Part shown: piece by piece, positions 1 through 5,054 of the stretch
Layout of the letters: each line of letters begins with the position of its first letter
Position numbering within the stretch: the first letter of the stretch is position 1
Made by a program: the position numbers and the translations under genes
DNA from: Bacteroidota bacterium
GTDB taxonomy: Bacteria > Bacteroidota > Bacteroidia > Chitinophagales > Chitinophagaceae
Reading direction: 5' to 3'
Length of the DNA: 5,054 nucleotides
Assembly (NCBI GenBank): GCA_023409675.1
Contig: JAEYRC010000063.1
Coordinates: forward strand, 1 to 5,054
The notes under the pieces: generated by a model
Seen by the model: the letters and a program-made list of their open reading frames with translations, nothing else
Databases searched by the model: none
Told to the model about the DNA's origin: nothing

Positions 1-209
1 AGGTTGCGGTTTTCACCAGTGCGCAGGTTTTTACCTGTTCCGGAGGAATAGTCGAGCAAATGTTCAACAGGAATGCCGTGCAGCACCTGTGGCGGATTGC
101 TCCGGAACCGGTCCATCATCCGGGCAATTTCTTTTTGTCCATCCATACCCTTTTTAGTGATGGAGATCAGGCTTTCTTTATAAAAACCATACTGAACATA
201 CAATTCGAG
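1..209 (-). pseudogene. C-terminal continuation of the phosphoglucomutase beyond the stop codon (partial, runs off the left edge)
   Basis: In the same frame as the mutase above, 69 further codons follow the TAG without another stop before the window ends. They read as ordinary mutase sequence: LELYVQYGFYKESLISI directly after the stop, then a KKGMDGQKEIARMMDRF stretch, then a region ending GKNLRTGENRN. This matches the linker and start of domain 4 in PgcA-type mutases, with no gap or shift. The phosphate-binding loop itself would lie left of the window. No Shine-Dalgarno-like site marks a separate start; the first ATG in the fragment is at 144-146, inside the conserved stretch. The fragment is best read as the detached end of the same gene rather than an independent gene. 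Whether the cell makes the full protein depends on whether the TAG is real. Confidence 0.85.
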
Positions 210-212
210 CTA
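210..212 (-). other. In-frame amber (TAG) codon inside the phosphoglucomutase gene
   Basis: The minus strand reads AAA TAG CTC, placing the stop between SLFNK and LELYVQYGF. From memory of the family this position usually holds a hydrophobic residue (Leu, Ile or Met), so one T-to-A change in a TTG Leu codon would explain it. Reading frame and spacing are kept on both sides, so no insertion or deletion is needed. The four other gene ends in the window all use TAA. Confidence 0.9.
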
Positions 213-1523
213 TTTATTGAACAGCGATGATCCTTTATCCTTTTCCACCGCGGCCATTTCACATAATATAGCGACGGCAGCGATCGCATCTTTGTCCCGG
301 AGTTGTGATCCGATCATCAATCCGTAACTTTCTTCACCGCCGATGATGTAATTTTCAGATGCTTCTTTTTCACGGATGAGTTCCGCGATCCATTTAAAAC
401 CGGTAAGTACATTATAGCATTTAACCGAATTTGCAGCCGCGATCTCATCGATCAGGTCGGTGGTCACGATAGTTTTCACCACCATATCATTGGCTTTGGC
501 AATACCTTTGGCTTTCCGTGATTCGATCATATAGTTGAAGGCCAGTACCGCGGTCTGGTTGCCGTTCAGGAGTACCCAATTGCCCTTGTGATCTTTAACC
601 CCTATGCCTACCCGATCCGCATCGGGATCTGTTCCAAGCAGTATATCCGCGTCCAGCGCCTTTGCCTGTTGCAGACCGATGCTCATTGCTTCGCTTTCTT
701 CAGGATTGGGATACACTACGGTGGGGAAATTTCCATCCGGTTCGGCCTGTTCCTGTACGATATGAACATTCGTGAAGCCATAGCGTTCCAGCAATTGCGG
801 AACCAGGGTTATTCCCGTTCCATGTATGGAGGTGAATACGATTTTCAGGTCATGCTGCCGTTTGATGATATCCGGATTCACGCTTAGTCCCACGGCCATC
901 TTCAGGTATGCTTCATCCACATCTTTGCCGATCATTGTGATGTTCTCTTCCCCGCCCGACCACTTCACATCATCAACGGAAGCAATGCGCTCCACCTCGC
1001 TGATGACATTCTTATCATGCGGTGGTACCAGCTGGCCGCCATCTATCCAATAGGCTTTATACCCATTATATTCTTTAGGATTATGGCTTGCGGTACACAC
1101 CACCCCACCCTGACAGCCCAGGTGCCGGATAGCAAAGGAAAGTTCAGGTGTGGGCCTGAGTTCTTCAAAAAGAAAAACTTTTATACCGTTAGCCGCCATA
1201 ACATTCGCTACGATCTCCGCAAAAAAACGGCTGTTGTTCCGGCAGTCATGCGCGATGGCCACGCGGATGATACCACCGGGGAAAGACTTGCGCAGGTAGT
1301 TGGCATAACCCTGGGTCGACATACCCACGGTGTATTTGTTCATTCTATTCGTACCCACGCCCATGATGCCCCGCAGACCACCAGTGCCAAATTCAAGGTT
1401 ACGGTAAAAGGCGTCATTGAATTCCGCGCTATTGGTTTCCTTCAGGGAACGGATCTCCTGTTTGGTCTGTTCATCATAATTTCCTTCAAGCCATTGTTCA
1501 GCTCTTTTGAGGGCCTCTTCCAT
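210..1523 (-). CDS. Phosphoglucomutase/phosphomannomutase family protein, cut short by an in-frame TAG
   Basis: This is an alpha-D-phosphohexomutase, most like the long PgcA-type bacterial phosphoglucomutases that interconvert glucose-1-phosphate and glucose-6-phosphate in the cytoplasm. Seen in the 437 residues: an N-terminal EFGTGGLRGIMG block (44-54), the catalytic phosphoserine loop TASHNP (144-149, Ser146), the metal-binding loop DPDADR (299-304) and the sugar-binding loop GGEESYG (395-401). Domains 1 to 3 are therefore intact. Family members run to roughly 560-590 residues and end with a domain 4 carrying a phosphate-binding loop of the RPSGTEP type; that part is missing because TAG at 210-212 ends the frame. 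The frame stays open and homologous beyond it. The ATG at 1523 is well fixed, since an in-frame TAA lies four codons upstream and the N-terminus looks like that of relatives. It follows the PyrR-like gene by 83 bases on the same strand. The family is certain; the exact sugar specificity is not. Confidence 0.92.
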   Translation of the reverse strand: MEEALKRAEQWLEGNYDEQTKQEIRSLKETNSAEFNDAFYRNLEFGTGGLRGIMGVGTNRMNKYTVGMSTQGYANYLRKSFPGGIIRVAIAHDCRNNSRFFAEIVANVMAANGIKVFLFEELRPTPELSFAIRHLGCQGGVVCTASHNPKEYNGYKAYWIDGGQLVPPHDKNVISEVERIASVDDVKWSGGEENITMIGKDVDEAYLKMAVGLSVNPDIIKRQHDLKIVFTSIHGTGITLVPQLLERYGFTNVHIVQEQAEPDGNFPTVVYPNPEESEAMSIGLQQAKALDADILLGTDPDADRVGIGVKDHKGNWVLLNGNQTAVLAFNYMIESRKAKGIAKANDMVVKTIVTTDLIDEIAAANSVKCYNVLTGFKWIAELIREKEASENYIIGGEESYGLMIGSQLRDKDAIAAVAILCEMAAVEKDKGSSLFNK

Positions 1524-1544
1524 ATAAACCGGTTAATTAAATGA

Positions 1545-1574
1545 ATAATGTATACTATTAAAATTCGGCACAAA
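1545..1574 (-). promoter_or_regulatory. Weak Bacteroidota-type promoter candidate for the phosphoglucomutase gene
   Basis: In the 83-base gap before the mutase, the minus strand has TTTG (1571-1574), 18 bases, then TACATTAT (1545-1552). Bacteroidota promoters are described as TTTG near -33 and TAnnTTTG near -7. The distal part fits, while the proximal part matches only four of six fixed bases. The 8-base palindrome AACCGGTT lies between it and the start codon. The gene may equally be read through from the PyrR-like gene, since no terminator hairpin is seen in the gap. Confidence 0.25.
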
Positions 1575-1606
1575 TGGCCAGAATACAAAAAAACGCAGTG
1601 GCTTTA

Positions 1607-2101
1607 TTATTCCATATATGCACCTGAAACGATATTGTCCTGCACTTCCACATAGATATGTTCATGAAGTGTGGTGGCTACGGACAGGCCCACATAATCG
1701 TTATGTACGGGATAGAGTTTATGGGTTCGTTCAACCAGCGCCAGGGTCTGAATCTTGCGGGGATAATACTGTAGCAGGGGTTGCATGGAATACAGCATTG
1801 TTTTACCGCTGTTCGCTACATCGTCAATAACGATAAGCACCTTATCCTTAAAATCCGCCGCTCCGCTGAGTTCAATTTTTCCGGGTAGTTTTTTATTCAG
1901 GGATATGTGCAGCAATGTAGTGGGGATATCGGAAATTTCTTTAAGCAACTGTTTTATATGTTCAGCGATCACGGAACCATTGTCACGGATACCGATCAGG
2001 ATCAGCGACTCTTCATTGTAATTATTTTCGAGTATTTCATAAGCCATGCGGCGAAGTTTCTTATCAATGGTTTGCTGGTTCAGTATATATTTTTTTTCCA
2101 T
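1607..2101 (-). CDS. PyrR-like phosphoribosyltransferase
   Basis: A type I phosphoribosyltransferase of 164 residues; such enzymes use PRPP and a nucleobase (or release PRPP from a nucleotide) in the cytoplasm. The PRPP-binding signature is clear: a hydrophobic strand followed by IDDVANSGKT (92-101). GIRDNG (37-42) fits the pyrophosphate loop. The stretch LALVERTHKLYPV with DYVG (about 120-138) resembles the matching part of PyrR, the bifunctional uracil phosphoribosyltransferase and pyr-operon RNA attenuator of Firmicutes. The protein is a little shorter than PyrR (about 180). Its middle part (ISLNKKLPGK, 66-75) does not match PyrR's ITLYRDDL region, so RNA binding should not be assumed, and no pyr attenuator or pyrimidine gene is in the window. 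The start ATG at 2101 fits relatives. It lies upstream of the mutase on the same strand and diverges from the Fe-S gene. The superfamily is sure; its base specificity is unknown. Confidence 0.88.
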   Translation of the reverse strand: MEKKYILNQQTIDKKLRRMAYEILENNYNEESLILIGIRDNGSVIAEHIKQLLKEISDIPTTLLHISLNKKLPGKIELSGAADFKDKVLIVIDDVANSGKTMLYSMQPLLQYYPRKIQTLALVERTHKLYPVHNDYVGLSVATTLHEHIYVEVQDNIVSGAYME

Positions 2102-2115
2102 TCCACTTTTTTATG

Positions 2116-2146
2116 CAATGCTATATTAGTTTAATATTCTGTCAAA
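2116..2146 (-). promoter_or_regulatory. Bacteroidota-type promoter for the PyrR-like gene
   Basis: The minus strand reads TTTG (2143-2146), exactly 19 bases, then TAGCATTG (2116-2123). This is close to the published Bacteroidota pattern of TTTG, about 19 bases, TAnnTTTG, with a single mismatch among the fixed positions of the proximal box. Transcription would begin around 2108-2112, leaving a very short leader before the ATG at 2101. A mismatch-tolerant AT-rich match can arise by chance, so this is moderately supported. Confidence 0.5.
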
Positions 2147-2170
2147 TATGCTTTTTACGCGGAATATTTT

Positions 2171-2198
2171 AGCCTATCTTAGCCTATTATCAGCCTAT
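2171..2198 (+). repeat. Three phased direct copies of AGCCTAT before the Fe-S gene
   Basis: AGCCTAT occurs at 2171-2177, 2181-2187 and 2192-2198, with 10- and 11-base periods, close to one DNA helical turn. The last copy ends on the base before the preferred ATG at 2199. The first two copies are part of a longer near-identical TTAGCCTAT unit. Placement between divergent genes would suit an operator or a leader element for the Fe-S gene, but nothing in the sequence names a binding protein. Confidence 0.6.
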
Positions 2199-3512
2199 AT
2201 GGAATACATTCAACAGATCGCATTTCTGCTGCTGCTGGCGGCTGCCATTATTTTCTTCTCGCGTAAGGCGTTGCAGATCCGTCGGAATATTTTGCTGGGA
2301 AAATCGGAAGATTATACTGATAATAAACCGCAGCGCTGGAAGAATATGTTGTTACTGGCATTTGGCCAGAAAAAGATGTTCCGGAATCCGCTTGTTGCCC
2401 TGCTGCATCTTTTTGTTTATGCCGGATTTATCATTATCAACATTGAAGTTCTTGAAATTCTGATTGATGGTATAGCAGGCACACACCGCATCTTTGCTCC
2501 CGCGCTTGGCAATGTTTATTTTTTCCTGATCGGCGCTTTCGAAATACTGGCGGCTACGGTACTCATAGCCTGCGTCATTTTCCTTATCCGCAGGAACGCG
2601 TTGGCCATCCGGCGTTTTATCAGCCGCGATTTGGATGGCTGGCCGCGTTCCGACGCCAATTATATTCTGATTACAGAAATTGTGCTGATGAGTCTTTTCC
2701 TGATCATGAATACGGCTGACAGCATTTTGTATCAGCGGGGTCATCCGAACTATGCCTCCACCCCGGGCAACTTTATTGTTTCGCAATACCTGCAGCCGCT
2801 TTTCGAAGGCTTTTCGAACGAAACGCTGGTGGGTGTAGAACGATCAGCATGGTGGCTGCACATCATCGGAATCCTGGCTTTCCTGAATTACCTTCCTTAT
2901 TCAAAACATCTCCATATTCTGCTGGCCTTTCCCAATGCCTACTATGCCCGGCTTGAACCAATGGGTAAAATGCGCAATATGGTCTCTGTACAGCAGGAAG
3001 TGCTGTATGCCATGCAACCAGAACTTGCGCCTGCCGATGCCGCCGCACCGGATAAATTCGGTGCGCGAGATGTTCCGGATCTGAGCTGGAGGAACCTGCT
3101 GGATGCATACACCTGTACGGAATGCGGACGCTGCAGCGCGGCATGCCCGGCCACCCAAACCGGCAAGGCCCTGTCGCCACGTAAGATCATGATGGACACC
3201 CGCGACCGCATGGAAGAGATCGGTGTAAATATTAGGAAGAATGGTTCGTTTAAGGATGATGGTAAGAGCCTGCTGCACGATTACATTACGGTAGAGGAAT
3301 TAAATGCCTGTACCACCTGCAATGCCTGTGTTCAGGAATGTCCTGTGGCCATCAGTCCGCTGGAAATTATACTGGAACTCCGGCGTTCGCTGATCATGGA
3401 AGAAAGCCGTGCACCACAGGAATGGAATGCCATGTTCAGTAATATTGAAAACAATTTCGCGCCCTGGAAGTTCAGTCCGGATGAACGGGATAACTGGACT
3501 GTTCAATCCTAA
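2199..3512 (+). CDS. Membrane-bound dicluster [4Fe-4S] protein, NarI/HdrE-like plus HdrC-like fusion
   Basis: This looks like a membrane electron-transfer subunit, probably exchanging electrons between the quinone pool and a cytoplasmic redox partner. With the start at 2199 it has 437 residues. About five hydrophobic segments (roughly 5-20, 66-88, 102-130, 153-172, 218-242) form a NarI/HdrE-like membrane part. His70, His221, His237 and His239 lie in or beside these helices and are candidate heme ligands. After a linker come two ferredoxin motifs: C306-x2-C309-x2-C312-x3-C316-P and C371-x2-C374-x2-C377-x3-C381-P, as in HdrC/GlpC/LutA-type proteins. An upstream in-frame ATG at 2148 would add 17 residues. 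I prefer 2199 because relatives begin at an MxYIQQI-like sequence, and the extra stretch is largely encoded by the AGCCTAT repeats. The usual CCG-domain (HdrB-like) partner is not adjacent; the next gene downstream is convergent. The family is confident; the electron donor and acceptor are unknown. Confidence 0.9.
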   Translation: MEYIQQIAFLLLLAAAIIFFSRKALQIRRNILLGKSEDYTDNKPQRWKNMLLLAFGQKKMFRNPLVALLHLFVYAGFIIINIEVLEILIDGIAGTHRIFAPALGNVYFFLIGAFEILAATVLIACVIFLIRRNALAIRRFISRDLDGWPRSDANYILITEIVLMSLFLIMNTADSILYQRGHPNYASTPGNFIVSQYLQPLFEGFSNETLVGVERSAWWLHIIGILAFLNYLPYSKHLHILLAFPNAYYARLEPMGKMRNMVSVQQEVLYAMQPELAPADAAAPDKFGARDVPDLSWRNLLDAYTCTECGRCSAACPATQTGKALSPRKIMMDTRDRMEEIGVNIRKNGSFKDDGKSLLHDYITVEELNACTTCNACVQECPVAISPLEIILELRRSLIMEESRAPQEWNAMFSNIENNFAPWKFSPDERDNWTVQS

Positions 3513-3538
3513 ACCCCTTCTGCTTAAGTTTCGCCTTA

Positions 3539-4192
3539 TTAATTTTTTCTGCGTTTGAATAGGCGTTTAATCGCCAGCAGTACAGCCGTTACCGCGAAGA
3601 TGGCGCCGATAACCAGGTTGATCACCTGCTGGCTGGCATCAAAATATTCCGTGATATATTTCCCGCCAAGAATAAATACCATGTTACCCGCGAGTGTTCC
3701 TAACCCGATTCCGAGGATATATACATTGTAGCGCCGGTTATCGGGGCTAAGAATTTTTTTCGAAAACAGGACAGCGCTCCATCCAAACCAAAAAGGTATC
3801 TGAAGCGGATTTACCGCACTGAGCATAACGCCCAGCCAGAACCGATGAATTGTATTGAACAGGATGACATTCTTTTCAACCTCCGGATCCATGGCTGCTC
3901 TGAAGCTCGAAATGGCCAGGGCTGCCACTACCACTACGGCGATCCATTCCAGCAATCCGAATAAACGTTTATGCCTGGTTACCCAATGCATGGCCACGAG
4001 TGAAACACGTACGAAAATAACTTCCACCAGTAATGCCCCAAGCGCGAAATACAGGGCCGGCCGAAAGCCATCGGTAAGCGCGATCTGCATAGCGGCGATA
4101 TTGAGGGTGCCCAGGGGCAGGGTACCGAGGAAGCTGATCAGCATACCGGCGAAAAAGAGCCTGAGCCAGATTTTTAAGGATTGATCAGCCAT
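3539..4192 (-). CDS. LysE/RhtB-family amino-acid exporter
   Basis: An inner-membrane protein of 217 residues with six likely helices (about 11-36, 44-68, 79-97, 115-142, 155-177, 188-208) and a basic tail (KRLFKRRKN). This length and topology are standard for the LysE/RhtB/CadD group, which exports amino acids or small derivatives by proton-coupled efflux. Family-like features seen are the small-residue-rich first helix with GTLPLGTLNIA (23-33), the following LTDGFRPALYFALGALLVE block (39-57), and NPLQIPFWFGW (128-138) in the fourth helix, where the family commonly has a conserved NP. Its ATG shares one base with the stop of the upstream ATP-grasp gene (TAATG), so the two are probably translationally coupled. 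The ligase-like neighbour may make its substrate. It ends 26 bases from the convergent Fe-S gene. The substrate cannot be read from sequence. Confidence 0.87.
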   Translation of the reverse strand: MADQSLKIWLRLFFAGMLISFLGTLPLGTLNIAAMQIALTDGFRPALYFALGALLVEVIFVRVSLVAMHWVTRHKRLFGLLEWIAVVVVAALAISSFRAAMDPEVEKNVILFNTIHRFWLGVMLSAVNPLQIPFWFGWSAVLFSKKILSPDNRRYNVYILGIGLGTLAGNMVFILGGKYITEYFDASQQVINLVIGAIFAVTAVLLAIKRLFKRRKN

Positions 4193-4194
4193 TA
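4190..4194 (-). promoter_or_regulatory. TAATG stop-start overlap coupling the ligase and exporter genes
   Basis: On the minus strand the TAA of the ATP-grasp gene (4192-4194) and the ATG of the exporter (4190-4192) share one A. This arrangement usually lets a terminating ribosome restart on the next gene, giving linked output of the two proteins. No separate promoter room exists between them. Confidence 0.85.
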
Positions 4195-5054
4195 CAATTG
4201 TTCACTTAAGCGGTTGAGCTGGCGCGATTGTTCACGGTCTTCCCGGAACATCTGAATTCCTTCAGAAAAGGTCAGGTACCGGTGACCGCGTTGATGGTTG
4301 ATAATACTGACCCGGTATAACAGTTCCCAATGCCGGATAATTTCACGCCATGCAAAAAAAATTGAATGTTTCGGATCATAAATATGCGTTGGTTCAGATC
4401 CCGCTCCATTGATCTCAATAATACAGAAGTCTTTACCCTGCCGTAAAAGATCCCAACTTTTATACCGTATATCAAGTCTGCCGAAATAAAATTGATCGAT
4501 CTGCTGGCAGGCTTCATCAATGGTGCGGGTTAATGCCTCATCTATACAATCAGATTGGTCAGTGAATTTAGCCCCCCGGGCATGATTACCATAGGGTACA
4601 AGAATCTGGCTGCTACCGTTTTGAGGAATTTCATGTATGCGGTTGCCAAGCTGGGCGCTGAGCACCGGGTACTGTAATACATAGCGTTTATCCTGAAGCA
4701 GCAATTCCCCTATGGTATCGCGGCCATTACCCGTAACCGTTAGAAATTCCTTTTCAACGATTCCGGTAATATGGCCGTGAGGTTCACCCGGAAGCCGGTA
4801 ATAAAATATCCCTGCTTCGCGGGGAAGATCAATGAATTTTTGAATGTGAAAATCGAAGGGAACTGTTTGAACATAATGTTCCAGGTCGGCATCATGCTGC
4901 AGTTTTTTTACTCCCCTTCCCCTGCCACCGATATCGGGTTTACCGATCAGCGGATAATCAAAACCTGCCTGCAGCAGCGAATTTTTAACCTCGTCAAAGC
5001 TGCTGGTGGCCGGGAAAAAGCAGGTTGGCGGCATCAGCTTATCCGGTGCTATCG
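4192..5054 (-). CDS. ATP-grasp ligase-like protein (5' end outside the window)
   Basis: An ATP-grasp enzyme of the kind often labelled D-alanine--D-alanine ligase in Bacteroidota, although its real substrate is not known. Counting from the Met at 5034: a Lys/Gly-rich ATP-binding stretch PLIGKPDIGGRGRGVKKL (28-45, Lys32), QKFIDLPREAGIFYYR (65-80), a CphA-like VTGNGRDTIGELL turn (100-112), VPYGNHARGAKF (146-157), and the metal-binding residues in RLDIR (186-190, Asp188) and EINGAGSEP (207-215, Glu207 and Asn209). These support carboxylate-amine ligation through an acyl phosphate. The frame stays open upstream of 5034 to the right edge, reading IAPDKL before that Met. IAPDKLMPPT aligns with an internal IP....P.T stretch of relatives as I remember them, so 5034 is probably not the true start and perhaps 50-70 N-terminal residues lie outside. 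It is the first gene of a coupled pair with the LysE-type exporter. The fold is confident; the substrate is open. Confidence 0.85.
   Translation of the reverse strand, partial: IAPDKLMPPTCFFPATSSFDEVKNSLLQAGFDYPLIGKPDIGGRGRGVKKLQHDADLEHYVQTVPFDFHIQKFIDLPREAGIFYYRLPGEPHGHITGIVEKEFLTVTGNGRDTIGELLLQDKRYVLQYPVLSAQLGNRIHEIPQNGSSQILVPYGNHARGAKFTDQSDCIDEALTRTIDEACQQIDQFYFGRLDIRYKSWDLLRQGKDFCIIEINGAGSEPTHIYDPKHSIFFAWREIIRHWELLYRVSIINHQRGHRYLTFSEGIQMFREDREQSRQLNRLSEQL

Noticed and set aside
210..212. Genome-wide TAG recoding
   Set aside because: Only one internal TAG is seen, at a position expected to be Leu-like rather than the Gln typical of recoded phages, and the surrounding genes look chromosomal. 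Five genes are too few to exclude it, but nothing supports it.
204..218. Frameshift as the cause of the broken phosphoglucomutase
   Set aside because: The homologous reading continues in the same frame with the expected spacing on both sides of the TAG, so a substitution suffices and an indel does not fit.
1017..1544. A 175-codon open frame on the plus strand opposite the phosphoglucomutase
   Set aside because: It is antisense to strongly conserved coding sequence that contains the catalytic serine region. Its translation is low in recognisable motifs and rich in His, Thr and Arg runs typical of a shadow frame.
1576..1606. Possible intrinsic terminator after the PyrR-like gene (run of seven T on the minus strand, 1587-1593)
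   Set aside because: No inverted repeat precedes the T run; CCACTGCG has no complementary partner nearby, so there is no stem.
1524..1606. pyr-type attenuator or riboswitch ahead of the phosphoglucomutase
   Set aside because: The 83-base gap is AT-rich with only short palindromes (TGGCCA, AACCGGTT) and no stem pair long enough for a folded leader.
2352..3278. Several minus-strand open frames opposite the Fe-S gene
   Set aside because: They lie over the membrane helices and cysteine motifs of the clear plus-strand gene and show no family features of their own.
3510..3541. Possible bidirectional terminator between the convergent Fe-S and exporter genes
   Set aside because: Only a four-base AAAC/GTTT pairing and a CTTAAG palindrome are visible, too weak for a terminator. 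Any terminator must lie inside the gene ends or be absent.

Overview
This window looks like a stretch of Bacteroidota chromosome, most likely from the Chitinophagaceae or a close relative. The basis is the resemblance of all five proteins to families from that phylum, a TTTG-N19-TAnnTTTG-like promoter, and the lack of strong Shine-Dalgarno sequences ahead of the starts. The lineage is inferred from remembered family sequences, not from a search. No tRNA, rRNA, CRISPR array, insertion sequence or phage gene is visible, and coding is dense: the longest non-coding stretch is about 97 bases.

Left part, minus strand: a PyrR-like phosphoribosyltransferase (1607-2101) is followed 83 bases later by an alpha-D-phosphohexomutase (phosphoglucomutase type, from 1523 leftward). 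The mutase frame is broken by an in-frame TAG at 210-212. The same frame continues past it with clearly homologous C-terminal sequence to the window edge. As read, the protein loses its C-terminal phosphate-binding domain. This is the clearest anomaly in the window.

Middle, plus strand: an integral-membrane protein with a C-terminal pair of [4Fe-4S] motifs (best start 2199, end 3512). It is a fusion of a NarI/HdrE-like membrane part and an HdrC-like ferredoxin part. It diverges from the PyrR-like gene across a short AT-rich region that holds a good minus-strand promoter candidate and three phased copies of AGCCTAT. Its usual kind of cysteine-rich (CCG-domain) partner is not next to it.

Right part, minus strand: an ATP-grasp ligase-like protein, cut by the right window edge, overlaps a LysE/RhtB-family exporter by one base (TAATG). 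The two are almost certainly co-translated. The exporter converges on the Fe-S gene with a 26-base gap. The ligase and exporter suggest a 'make and export' pair for a small amino-acid-derived product. That is a hypothesis, and it is the best candidate here for an undescribed system. The other genes look like metabolic housekeeping (sugar-phosphate interconversion, nucleobase or PRPP metabolism, membrane electron transfer).
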